Shown one piece after another: positions 1 through 6,472 of a stretch of DNA of 9,781 nt. Within the stretch, counting starts at the first letter, position 1, and each line of letters starts with the position of its first letter. This DNA comes from Pseudomonadota bacterium. GTDB lineage: Bacteria; Pseudomonadota; Gammaproteobacteria; Burkholderiales; Gallionellaceae. Both the position numbers and the translations under genes were made by a program. The stretch covers positions 1-9,781 of the forward strand of contig JAJXTT010000038.1 of NCBI GenBank assembly GCA_021783525.1. Direction: 5' to 3'. The notes under the pieces are model-generated. The model was not told the DNA's origin and ran no database searches. It saw nothing but the letters and a program-made list of their open reading frames with translations.

Positions 1-1165
1 GCTTGCCCGGCAATTTGTCGCCGGTGGCGTCAAGCGCCAATTTCATGTCCGACAGATTGAATTGCTGTGCATCCAGGCTGCCCGCGACCGGAGAGGTGAG
101 TTTCAGCTTGAAGGCCTGCTCTGTCTGTTTCACCTCGACATCGAGTGCCATCGAGCCGATCTTGAACGCGCTTGCATTACCCTCTATGCCGGGCAGTGAG
201 AGCGTCGCAACGATATCGCCGAGCGCTCCGTCCAGTTTGGCGTTCAGGGCGATGCCGTCACCGCTGAATTTGTCCCTGGTCAGGTTCAGGTTCGGGGCAT
301 CCAGTCTGGCGTCGAACTTGTTCTTCTCCTTCATTCCGCTCGCGCTGAGCGCGAACTGCTTCATCGAAAATTCCTCCGTTGCAGGCTGTGCACTGGCATC
401 GCCGCTCGCCTTCACGATCAGGTCCGTGAAGTCCAGTGCGCTGCCTCCGGCCTGCAGATCCAGCCCCTGCACCTGGAACCGGCTCTTTTCAAGGTCGAAA
501 GTGAGCATGGTCTTGATCTGCGCCGTGATATCCAGACTGGGTTTGCTGGACTGGAAATGCGCTGCGAATTCGATTTTTCCCGGGATGCCGTTGGCGATGC
601 GTCCTGTCTTGAGGCTCAATTCCCGCACGCTGTAGCGCGCACCGGATGCCTCGTCGCGGTAGCTCAGCTCAGTCTTGTCCAGTTGCACCGATGCGATGTC
701 GAACAGCATGGGTGCGCTGGCTTCAGAGGCGGGAACGGGTGCTGGCGCAGGTGCAGGCGCGGTTTCCTTGCCCAGCAGATCGTCGAGGTTGGTCTTGCCG
801 TTCTTGTATTTGACGAATTGCACCCTGACGCCGCTCACCGCAACCTCGTCCACCACGAGCTGCCTGGCAAGCAAAGGCAACAGTTTGAGCGAGACACTGG
901 CGTTGTCGACCGAGACGAATTCCTGTTCGCTCTGGAATTCCGACAGCGACACTTTGCTCAGGCTGACGCCGATGCTGGGAAAGAAGTGCAGCGTGATGTC
1001 GCCGTCCAGTTTGAGGGTGCGTTGCTTGCTTTCCTTTACCGCCTGGATGATCCGGGGCTTGTAGGCGTTGGGGTCGAAGGTCAGCGCGATGTATGCGATC
1101 ACTGCCGCACCCAGTGCCATCACCGCGCCAACCGACCACAGACCATATTTCAGATATTTGTTCAT
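1..1165 (-). CDS. AsmA family protein, N-terminal part (runs off left edge)
   Basis: The reading frame is open from an ATG at 1165 to the left edge, giving 388 residues and no stop. It starts with a short basic segment and one membrane helix (about residues 8-27, LWSVGAVMALGAAVIAYIAL). The next stretch is typical of AsmA: FDPNAYKPRIIQAVKE, then a TLKLDGDITLHFFPSIGVSLSKV segment at about residues 50-72. A Pro/Ala-rich linker (about 135-151) follows, and then long beta-rich sequence. AsmA-family proteins are anchored in the inner membrane with a large periplasmic part; they are linked to outer-membrane assembly and lipid transport between membranes. The substrate of this one cannot be told. AGGTG at 1172-1176 is a suitable ribosome binding site, and a TATAAT box lies about 30 bases upstream. 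The family call is firm; the individual role is not. Confidence 0.85.
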   Translation of the reverse strand, partial: MNKYLKYGLWSVGAVMALGAAVIAYIALTFDPNAYKPRIIQAVKESKQRTLKLDGDITLHFFPSIGVSLSKVSLSEFQSEQEFVSVDNASVSLKLLPLLARQLVVDEVAVSGVRVQFVKYKNGKTNLDDLLGKETAPAPAPAPVPASEASAPMLFDIASVQLDKTELSYRDEASGARYSVRELSLKTGRIANGIPGKIEFAAHFQSSKPSLDITAQIKTMLTFDLEKSRFQVQGLDLQAGGSALDFTDLIVKASGDASAQPATEEFSMKQFALSASGMKEKNKFDARLDAPNLNLTRDKFSGDGIALNAKLDGALGDIVATLSLPGIEGNASAFKIGSMALDVEVKQTEQAFKLKLTSPVAGSLDAQQFNLSDMKLALDATGDKLPGK

Positions 1166-1194
1166 ATCGTCACCTGCCGGGAAGTATTGTTTGA

Positions 1195-1222
1195 ATTATA
1201 AACCGCAGCGCGGTCGCATCAG
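1195..1222 (-). promoter_or_regulatory. Likely sigma70 promoter of the AsmA-family gene
   Basis: A perfect TATAAT lies at 1200-1195 on the minus strand, 29 bases before the ATG at 1165. A weak -35 candidate, CTGATG (three of six matches), lies at 1222-1217 with a 16-base spacer. The predicted transcript start is near 1188, leaving a leader of about 22 bases that includes the AGGTG ribosome binding site. The good -10 and the GC-rich hairpin upstream suggest the AsmA gene can be transcribed separately from the nitronate monooxygenase gene before it. Confidence 0.45.
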
Positions 1223-1297
1223 TATGGCTTGAACAGTTCTATGGCAAGTCGCGCTTTGGCGCAATGGCCGGCTGCCGATCGGGATCGGGCCGACATC

Positions 1298-1327
1298 GCC
1301 GGCCGGAGGCCGCTTAACCCGGCCGGC
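1298..1327 (-). repeat. Perfect 9-bp GC-rich inverted repeat between two co-directional genes
   Basis: The arms GCCGGCCGG (1298-1306) and CCGGCCGGC (1319-1327) are exact reverse complements separated by 12 bases. The structure begins about 22 bases past the stop codon of the nitronate monooxygenase gene and would form a very stable RNA hairpin in the transcript. No run of T follows on either strand, so it is not a standard intrinsic terminator. It could protect the 3' end, cause pausing, or assist Rho-dependent termination. Confidence 0.5.
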
Positions 1328-1349
1328 ACCGGGGCTGGATACGAATGGA

Positions 1350-2600
1350 TCAAGCCTCCGGCAATGCGATCTTGTTGTCGGTGCTGTGCTGGTAGTCTTT
1401 GAAGATATGCTCGGCAGAGAGGATCTGGTAGCTGCCGTCGGCATTCTTGCGCGTGGTGTCCTTGAGGCGATAGGTGTAATGCCCGCAGGTCCAGCATTTG
1501 AAGTTGCGCATGTGCGTGCACAGGCAGGTTTTGTCGAAGACCTGGATCTTCTTGGCATCCGGATGCAGCGCCACTTCGCGGTTGTAGGCGTCGATGTAAT
1601 CGCAGTGACCGTTTGCATCCAGCAGGTAGCCGTAGGATTCGCAACCCGGGCGGATGCCGGAACCGATGGACGGGCTGTTCTTCAGCATGCGCATCGGGTA
1701 GCCGGTAGGCGAAGTGCTGTTGACTTCGATATCGTTCTCGCCGGCCTTGAAATATTCCTGCTGCACATCTTCCGGCAAGCCGCATTCTTTCGACACGGTA
1801 AAGCGCGTGGCCACTTGTACCGCGGCAGCACCTTCCTCAAGGTAGCTCACGGCATCGCTGCCGGTGAAAATTCCGCCCGCCGGGATCACCGGGATATCCA
1901 GCTTCTCGGCACGCAGATATTGATGCACCTCGTTGGTGATGGTACGCAGGTCGTACTTCATCCAGTCGTCCAGCCCGAAACCGAGATGGCCCCCGGCCAG
2001 CGGACCTTCCACCACGATGTAGTCGGGCAAGCGGTTGGTGCGCGCGTTCTTGCGCAGGAACAATTGCAGCGCACGCAGCGAGGAAACAATGATGCCAAGT
2101 TTGGCATCGCGGAAACGCGGATGGTCTTCCATCAATGCAAATGAGCCCAGGTGCAGCCCTGCCGCCAGCGTGATGCCGTCGATTCCTGCAGACAGCGCCC
2201 CCTGCAGCCGCACCCTGAGCGTCTCCTTGGGCGCGTTCATGGTGAGTTTCTCCATGCAGTTGATGAAGATCATGCCCGTGCCGCGCTTGGCTTCCATGGT
2301 CTTGCTCACGTGCAGGCGGGTCGATTCGGCGATGTGGCCGAGATCGAACTTGATATCCGTCTTGTCGGAATTGTCTATGTTGTACTTGTATTGCAGGAGC
2401 TTGGTCTTGACGAAGTCGGTTTCGTAGCGTCGATCCGAAACGGTAGGCAGCATGGCATCGGAAATATGGCCCACACCGCCCAGACGGGCAGCCTCCAGCG
2501 CCAGCACCGCGGTCGAGATGTCCACGCCCATGCCCCCGATCACGATCGGGACCAGCTCTCGGTTGCCGAACTTCAGGCGGAAATCATCAACTTGTTTCAT
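1350..2600 (-). CDS. Nitronate monooxygenase-like FMN enzyme with cysteine-rich C-terminal tail
   Basis: This is a 416-residue TIM-barrel flavoprotein of the nitronate monooxygenase / 2-nitropropane dioxygenase family, related to FabK-type FMN proteins. Visible signatures are the N-terminal PIVIGGMGVDIST (about 18-30), LAGGHLGFG at 201-209 with the AGGH histidine that is the catalytic position in nitronate monooxygenases, and PVIPAGGIFTGSDA (237-250), the FMN phosphate-binding stretch. Known members oxidise alkyl nitronates; many relatives act on other or unknown substrates, so the substrate here is open. The barrel part ends near residue 310. The remaining 100 or so residues are an extension with C320, C333 and a C359-x-C361-x7-C369-x2-C372 cluster that could bind metal or an Fe-S centre. 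AGGAG at 2612-2616 supports the ATG at 2600. The protein looks cytoplasmic. The gene lies 101 bases behind hemN. Confidence 0.8.
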   Translation of the reverse strand: MKQVDDFRLKFGNRELVPIVIGGMGVDISTAVLALEAARLGGVGHISDAMLPTVSDRRYETDFVKTKLLQYKYNIDNSDKTDIKFDLGHIAESTRLHVSKTMEAKRGTGMIFINCMEKLTMNAPKETLRVRLQGALSAGIDGITLAAGLHLGSFALMEDHPRFRDAKLGIIVSSLRALQLFLRKNARTNRLPDYIVVEGPLAGGHLGFGLDDWMKYDLRTITNEVHQYLRAEKLDIPVIPAGGIFTGSDAVSYLEEGAAAVQVATRFTVSKECGLPEDVQQEYFKAGENDIEVNSTSPTGYPMRMLKNSPSIGSGIRPGCESYGYLLDANGHCDYIDAYNREVALHPDAKKIQVFDKTCLCTHMRNFKCWTCGHYTYRLKDTTRKNADGSYQILSAEHIFKDYQHSTDNKIALPEA

Positions 2601-2627
2601 TATTTCTCTCGCTCCTAAACGAGGTTC

Positions 2628-2667
2628 ATTTTACCCCAAAGTGCCAGGCCGCCCCCGCAAAAGTGCC
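2628..2667 (-). promoter_or_regulatory. Possible promoter/operator of the nitronate monooxygenase gene
   Basis: On the minus strand a TAAAAT box (2633-2628) lies 27 bases before the ATG. No good -35 is present at the expected distance, where the sequence is GGGGGC. Instead the 8-mer GGCACTTT occurs twice in the same orientation, at 2667-2660 and 2645-2638. The copies are exactly 22 bases apart, about two helical turns, and flank the missing -35. This arrangement would suit a regulator-dependent promoter, but no known operator is recognised. Confidence 0.3.
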
Positions 2668-2701
2668 GCGGCGGCGCCTCACTGACGATAGTCAATGCTT
2701 C

Positions 2702-4105
2702 CTAGATGACTTTGGAATAGCGCGTGTGTTCTTGTTTTGCGCGCAGGTATTTGTCAAAGACCATGCAGATATTGCGGATCAGCATACGTCCTTTGGGCGT
2801 GACGCTGATCCAGTGCGGCGAGAGCTCGAGCAACCCTTCTTTTTCGTATTCGGCGAGTTCTTTCAGTTCGGCGGCAAAGTACTGGTCGAAATCGATCAGG
2901 TAGGCGATATTGAACGACTCTTTCGATATCTCGAAATGGCACATCAGCGCCTGAATGATGGCGCGCCGTACCAGGTCGTCTGCGTTCAGCTCCATACCGC
3001 GCATGATGGGCAGGGTGTTGTTGTCCAGCGCATCGTAATAGGGCTCCAGCTCGCGGAAGTTCTGGCTGTAGGTCGGGCCGATCTTGCCGATGGAACTGAC
3101 GCCAACCGCGATCAGGTCACAGTCCGAATGTGTCGAATAACCCTGGAAATTCCGGTGCAGGCGCCCCTGGCGCTGCGCCACGGCCAGCTCGTCATCCGGC
3201 TTGGCGAAGTGATCCATGCCGATGTAGACGTAGCCCGCATCGGTAAGGGTATTCACTGCCAGCTTCAGAATGTCCAGCTTGGTCTGCGGCGAAGGCAGGT
3301 CTGCCTCGTGAATGCGGCGCTGCGGCATGAACATCTTGGGCATGTGCGCGTAGTTGTAGATGGACAGGCGGTCCGGGTCCATCGCGATAACCTTGTCCAG
3401 CGTGGTCTTGATGCCGTCCAGGGTCTGCTTGGGCAATCCGTAGATGAGATCGATGCTGACCGACTTGAAACCGTTGGCGCGCGCAGCCCGGATCACTTGC
3501 AGCGTCTCGGCTTCGCTCTGGATGCGATTCACCGCTTTCTGCACTTCGGGATCGAAATCCTGCACGCCGATGCTGATGCGATTGAAGCCCAGTTCGCCCA
3601 GCAGGGCGACCGTCGCGTCGCTGACCTTGCGCGGATCGATCTCGATGGAATACTCGCCGTCTTCCACCAGCTGGAAATTCCTGCGGATCGCCCCCATGAC
3701 GGTGCGCAACTCTTCATCGCTCAGGAAGGTGGGCGTGCCGCCCCCGAAATGCAGTTGTTCGACACGGCGGTCATTGCCGAGCAGCGCGGCCTGCATCTCG
3801 ATTTCCTTGATGAGGTAGCGCACGTATTTGTCCGCTTTGCTGAAATCCTTGGTTATGACCTTGTTGCAGGCACAGTAGAAGCACAGGGTGTTGCAGAACG
3901 GAATATGCACATACAACGACAGCGGCCGGCTGATACCGCCAACTTCGCGCTTACCCACCCATTGCGCGTACAATTCGGCATTGAAAGCCTCGACGAACCG
4001 GTCAGCCGTGGGATACGAAGTGTAACGCGGACCGTTCTTGTCCAGACGGCGTATGAGGTCCAGATCCACTTCGAGCTGGGAGCTTATTTCTTTGTTGGCG
4101 AGCAT
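2702..4105 (-). CDS. hemN: Oxygen-independent coproporphyrinogen III dehydrogenase (radical SAM)
   Basis: HemN decarboxylates coproporphyrinogen III to protoporphyrinogen IX without oxygen, using S-adenosylmethionine and a [4Fe-4S] cluster in the cytoplasm. From the chosen start the protein has 467 residues, against 457 in E. coli, and aligns along its whole length from memory. Visible parts are GPRYTSYPTADRF near residues 25-37, the cluster motif C71-x3-C75-x2-C78-x-C80, GGGTPT (121-126), IDLIYGLPKQT, GMDHFAKPDDELAVAQRQG and the C-terminal KGRMLIRNICMVFDKYLR. The C-x3-C-x2-C-x-C spacing marks true HemN rather than HemW-like proteins. The frame stays open upstream to 4273, but the extra 56 residues match nothing in HemN and would run through the FNR site, so I place the start at ATG 4105. 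No clear Shine-Dalgarno sequence precedes this ATG. The gene is divergent from fnr and probably FNR-activated. Confidence 0.93.
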   Translation of the reverse strand: MLANKEISSQLEVDLDLIRRLDKNGPRYTSYPTADRFVEAFNAELYAQWVGKREVGGISRPLSLYVHIPFCNTLCFYCACNKVITKDFSKADKYVRYLIKEIEMQAALLGNDRRVEQLHFGGGTPTFLSDEELRTVMGAIRRNFQLVEDGEYSIEIDPRKVSDATVALLGELGFNRISIGVQDFDPEVQKAVNRIQSEAETLQVIRAARANGFKSVSIDLIYGLPKQTLDGIKTTLDKVIAMDPDRLSIYNYAHMPKMFMPQRRIHEADLPSPQTKLDILKLAVNTLTDAGYVYIGMDHFAKPDDELAVAQRQGRLHRNFQGYSTHSDCDLIAVGVSSIGKIGPTYSQNFRELEPYYDALDNNTLPIMRGMELNADDLVRRAIIQALMCHFEISKESFNIAYLIDFDQYFAAELKELAEYEKEGLLELSPHWISVTPKGRMLIRNICMVFDKYLRAKQEHTRYSKVI

Positions 4106-4133
4106 GAGATATTCGACAAAATATTGGGTTTGC

Positions 4134-4139
4134 AGAATG
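4134..4139 (-). promoter_or_regulatory. Candidate -10 of an FNR-activated hemN promoter
   Basis: CATTCT at 4139-4134 on the minus strand matches three of six -10 bases. It would start transcription near 4127, placing the FNR site centre (4169.5) about 42 bases upstream, the standard distance for class II FNR activation. The leader to the ATG at 4105 would be about 22 bases. The weak -10 and lack of a -35 are expected of an activator-dependent promoter but prove little alone. Confidence 0.35.
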
Positions 4140-4162
4140 TGCCAGCATACCGCAAAATACGT

Positions 4163-4176
4163 TTGATATAGGTCAA
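4163..4176. promoter_or_regulatory. FNR/Anr-type binding site between hemN and fnr
   Basis: The 14-mer TTGATATAGGTCAA matches the FNR consensus TTGAT-N4-ATCAA at nine of ten specified bases; the one mismatch is G at 4172. It lies in the divergent hemN-fnr region, 58 to 71 bases upstream of the hemN ATG. HemN is a classical FNR target. The FNR encoded next door keeps the ExxSR recognition residues for this site, so self-recognition is likely. The site also overlaps the best -35 of fnr, which suggests autorepression. Confidence 0.75.
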
Positions 4177-4191
4177 AAACCATGTCATATT
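4163..4191 (+). promoter_or_regulatory. Candidate fnr promoter overlapping the FNR site
   Basis: TTGATA at 4163-4168 matches five of six -35 bases. With a 17-base spacer it is followed by CATATT at 4186-4191, four of six -10 bases. Transcription would start near 4198, about 30 bases before the GTG start. The -35 is itself the left half of the FNR site, so bound FNR should exclude RNA polymerase. This is read from sequence match only. Confidence 0.45.
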
Positions 4192-4227
4192 CCCGCTCTC
4201 TGAAGCGCAATACCCCTATATAAACAA

Positions 4228-4950
4228 GTGCAAAACGCCGTTTCAAACTCCGCATTACGTATCGCCTGCTCAAGCTGCAACCTGCGCGAACTGTGCCTTC
4301 CCGTCAATCTGGACAGCACGGAGATGCAGCAACTTGACGCATTGACCAGCCTGAAACGGACTTTCCGCCGCGGCGAATACCTGTACCGTTGCGGGGAACA
4401 CTTCCAATCCCTGTTTGCCATCCGCACCGGCTTTTTCAAGACGCAGGTACTGCATGAAGACGGGCGCGAGCAAGTAACCGGGTTCCAGATGCCGGGCGAA
4501 ATCATCGGCCTCGATGCGATCTGCACCGATGCACACACCTGCGACGCGGTGGCGCTGGAAGACAGCGAAATATGCGAGATCCCGTTCGACCGGCTGGAAA
4601 CGCTCAGCCGCGAGTTGCCCAGCCTGCAGCGCCACCTGCACAAGATCATGAGTCGCGAGATCGTGCGCGACCAGGGCATCATGATGCTGCTTGGCTCGAT
4701 GCGCGCCGAGGAGCGCCTGGCTGCCTTCTTGCTGAATCTCTCCCAGCGCTTCAGTGCGCGCGGATATTCGCCGACTTCCTTCTATCTGCGCATGACGCGC
4801 CAGGAGATCGGCAGCTACCTCGGCTTGAAACTGGAAACCGTCAGCCGCACGTTTTCTCACTTCCAGGAACATGGCCTGCTCAACGTGAGGGTGCGCGAAG
4901 TCGAGATCATGGACTTGATCCGCCTTCGCAGTTTTGTCAGCCACACTTGA
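4228..4950 (+). CDS. fnr: FNR-type oxygen-sensing transcription regulator (Crp/Fnr family)
   Basis: This 240-residue regulator has a CRP-like sensor domain, dimer helix and C-terminal helix-turn-helix. The N-terminal C14-x2-C17-x5-C23 together with C116 (in ICEIPFD) correspond to the four ligands of the oxygen-labile [4Fe-4S] cluster of E. coli FNR. The stretch FLLNLSQRFSARGYSP and the recognition helix with LETVSR (E203, S206, R207) are FNR-like and predict binding to TTGAT-N4-ATCAA. It should activate or repress genes when oxygen is low; hemN and the cbb3 oxidase genes are natural targets. The only credible start is GTG at 4228: a stop lies in frame at 4201-4203 and no ATG intervenes. No Shine-Dalgarno sequence is visible before it. 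The N-terminus length before the first cysteine fits the family. The next gene begins 91 bases downstream. Confidence 0.93.
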   Translation: MQNAVSNSALRIACSSCNLRELCLPVNLDSTEMQQLDALTSLKRTFRRGEYLYRCGEHFQSLFAIRTGFFKTQVLHEDGREQVTGFQMPGEIIGLDAICTDAHTCDAVALEDSEICEIPFDRLETLSRELPSLQRHLHKIMSREIVRDQGIMMLLGSMRAEERLAAFLLNLSQRFSARGYSPTSFYLRMTRQEIGSYLGLKLETVSRTFSHFQEHGLLNVRVREVEIMDLIRLRSFVSHT

Positions 4951-5041
4951 TACGTCAAGGCGTTCTATAAATCTGCCGGAACTGGTATCCTGCGCCGCTG
5001 ACAGGGGATTTCAGCCTTTTGACAATTCGAGGGAGGGCAGC

Positions 5042-5563
5042 ATGCACCAGCACTTCAACATTTCGCGCGCGGAAACCGTCCGCGCCAAATGGCCGCACGA
5101 GATTTTTCTGATCAATCTGGTCTTTAACCATATTCTGGTTTTCGCGTCCACTTTCGGCGTGTTCAGCACTTTCCCCCTGATGGTGCTGATCGTACCGATC
5201 ACCTCCTTCGCAATCACCGGCTACATCGTCATCAAGGCAAAACAGATCGCCAGGAGCGACGAAACCTGGTTCGTCAAGTCGCACTGGGTCATCGCCGACA
5301 AGCGCAACAGCCATTTCATGAAGCTCCTGACCATCACCTGCGCCGTGATCGGCATCGGCCTCCTGCTCTCGAAAGTCATGGGATGGTCGAAGGTCACGAC
5401 CATCGCGCTGCTGGGCGGTGTCGGCATGTTGCCGTTCATGGTTTCATTGCTCGTACTGATCGTGCTCGGCAATGATTCCATGTACCAGGCCCGTCATGGC
5501 AAATTGCCCAGACGTTTCGTCGAGCAAAATCCCGATCCGTCAAATTCCGTCACTTCCGTTTAA
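5042..5563 (+). CDS. Unrecognised four-helix inner-membrane protein
   Basis: I do not recognise this family. The protein has 173 residues with about four predicted membrane helices, near residues 20-40, 44-64, 94-112 and 119-143. A polar stretch of about 28 residues containing KAKQIARSDETWFVKSHW separates the two helix pairs, and both ends are hydrophilic. There is no signal peptidase site and no obvious cofactor motif; the histidines (H2, H4, H19, H30, H81, H91, H152) do not form a known haem pattern. A strong purine-rich ribosome site, GGGAGGG at 5031-5037, fixes the start at ATG 5042. An open frame extends up to 4934 but would overlap the end of fnr. It lies between fnr and a second unknown gene 17 bases downstream, probably in one transcript. 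Proximity to fnr and the ccoGHIS genes suggests a respiratory role, which is inference only. Confidence 0.75.
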   Translation: MHQHFNISRAETVRAKWPHEIFLINLVFNHILVFASTFGVFSTFPLMVLIVPITSFAITGYIVIKAKQIARSDETWFVKSHWVIADKRNSHFMKLLTITCAVIGIGLLLSKVMGWSKVTTIALLGGVGMLPFMVSLLVLIVLGNDSMYQARHGKLPRRFVEQNPDPSNSVTSV

Positions 5564-5580
5564 ACCGTCCCGTGCCCCTC

Positions 5581-6255
5581 ATGTCATCCGAAAGCAAAAT
5601 CTATTGGGGCGTCGGCATCGCGTCCCTTCTTATTATCGCCGGCTCCATGCTCATACCCGGGGAGCCCAAACGCAGCGATGATCTGCCATGGCACATCGAA
5701 CACCCGACGCCGGATTCAGTACGCGTCTTCGGCCTGACGCTGGGAGAATCAGCCACCAACGAGGCTGAACTGCGATTCAAGGAAGAGGCAGTGCCCAGCC
5801 TGTTCAAATCGCCGGAGGGCAAATTGATCGCTGAAGTGTTCTTCGAGCAGGTCAACCTGGCAGGCCTGCCCTCCAAGATCGTGCTGACCATAGACGTTCC
5901 CGAAAAGGAGTTGCAGGAGATGTATGAACGTGGCTTGCGGATGGCGACAACCGGGAGCGGGAAAAAGGTCACCATGACACCGGAAGACATCGCGCATTTG
6001 CGTACCTGGCCGATCAGCAGTCTGACATATCTGCCCAGCCTGCGCGTGGATGAGGGAGTATTCCTCAAGCGCTTCGGGCAGCCTGCGCAGCGCGTGCAGG
6101 AAAACAAGAGCGGCCTGATTCACTGGCTGTATCCGCAGAACGGCCTGGATATCACTTTGGGGAACGGTGAAAAACCTCTGCTGCAATATGTCCCCCCGAG
6201 GAAATTCGACCTGCTGGTTCGCCCGCTGCTGGCCAACGGGGAAGTCTTGAAATAG
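5581..6255 (+). CDS. Unrecognised protein with single N-terminal membrane anchor
   Basis: I cannot assign a function. The 224-residue protein has one hydrophobic helix near residues 8-25 (WGVGIASLLIIAGSMLIP) followed by a soluble part that is probably periplasmic. Recognisable landmarks are LPWHIEHPTPDSVRVFGLTL (35-54), a TYLPSLRVDEGVFLKRFGQP segment (149-168), HWLYPQNGLDITL (181-193) and LQYVPPRKFD (201-210). There are no cysteines or cofactor motifs, and no lipobox, so it is not a lipoprotein. Start choice is between ATG 5581 and GTG 5572; neither has a Shine-Dalgarno sequence, and translation may depend on coupling to the gene ending at 5563. Its stop lies 16 bases from the stop of ccoS, with which it converges. 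Placement next to cbb3 assembly genes hints at a role in oxidase biogenesis, but nothing in the sequence shows it. Confidence 0.75.
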   Translation: MSSESKIYWGVGIASLLIIAGSMLIPGEPKRSDDLPWHIEHPTPDSVRVFGLTLGESATNEAELRFKEEAVPSLFKSPEGKLIAEVFFEQVNLAGLPSKIVLTIDVPEKELQEMYERGLRMATTGSGKKVTMTPEDIAHLRTWPISSLTYLPSLRVDEGVFLKRFGQPAQRVQENKSGLIHWLYPQNGLDITLGNGEKPLLQYVPPRKFDLLVRPLLANGEVLK

Positions 6256-6260
6256 TCCCC

Positions 6261-6272
6261 GGCGTAAACGCC
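6261..6272. terminator. Short hairpin between convergent genes, weak terminator candidate
   Basis: GGCG-TAAA-CGCC forms a four-base-pair stem with a four-base loop between the stop of the 5581-6255 gene and the stop of ccoS. On the plus strand it is followed by a pyrimidine-rich stretch (TACTTCTTGTC), not a clean T run. Placement between converging genes is what a shared terminator would have, but the stem is short. Confidence 0.25.
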
Positions 6273-6463
6273 TACTTCTTGTCGGCTTTCCTATCCCCGG
6301 GCTTGTCGGCGCGCAGCATATCGTCGTCGTCGTCCAGCAGGATACGATTTGCGTTGCCTTCCATATCCTCGTATTGCCCTTTCTTCACCGCCCAGACCAG
6401 CACGATAACGAGTAGTACGCCGAAGAACATCATGCCGGGTATCAAACTGTAGATCACATCCAT
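6272..6463 (-). CDS. ccoS: cbb3-type cytochrome oxidase assembly protein CcoS
   Basis: CcoS is a small inner-membrane protein required for inserting haem and copper cofactors into cbb3 oxidase; its exact biochemical action is not known. This 63-residue protein has one helix at about residues 5-26, followed by the family landmark KKGQYEDMEGNANRILLDDDD, corresponding to the usual GQ-[FY]-[DE]D-[LM]EGPA-x-RIL pattern. Here the usual proline after EG is replaced by asparagine. The tail is acidic then lysine-rich, with five aspartates in a row encoded by nearly identical GAC codons. A TGAGGTG ribosome site overlaps the end of ccoI, and the gap to ccoI is only 9 bases, so the two are surely cotranscribed. 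Confidence 0.9.
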   Translation of the reverse strand: MDVIYSLIPGMMFFGVLLVIVLVWAVKKGQYEDMEGNANRILLDDDDDMLRADKPGDRKADKK

Positions 6464-6472
6464 GGATTCACC

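Noticed and set aside
2625..2645. TGGCAC as a sigma54 promoter for the nitronate monooxygenase gene
   Set aside because: The -12 element (TTGC after a five-base spacer) is absent; the sequence there is GGTAA.
4217..4222. TATATA as a -10 box for fnr
   Set aside because: It would start transcription inside the GTG start codon, and no -35 lies at the right distance.
4106..4273. N-terminal extension of hemN of 56 residues, starting at 4273 or 4183
   Set aside because: The extra residues do not resemble HemN, would overlap the start of fnr and would place the FNR site inside the coding sequence. The start at 4105 gives the family's usual length.
4947..4958. TTGATACGTCAA, a second FNR-like palindrome at the fnr stop codon
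   Set aside because: The half-sites TTGA and TCAA are four bases apart instead of six, so the spacing does not fit an FNR dimer, and it overlaps the end of the coding sequence.
5019..5024. Perfect TTGACA as a -35 for the gene at 5042
   Set aside because: A matching -10 would fall inside the coding sequence, and transcription would start past the ATG.
4934..5041. Start of the four-helix protein gene at 4934
   Set aside because: This would overlap the end of fnr and add a polar stretch, whereas ATG 5042 has a strong ribosome site.
6320..6336. TCG-repeat in ccoS as a phase-variable microsatellite
   Set aside because: It is a trinucleotide run encoding aspartates in a normally acidic segment; length changes would not shift the frame.
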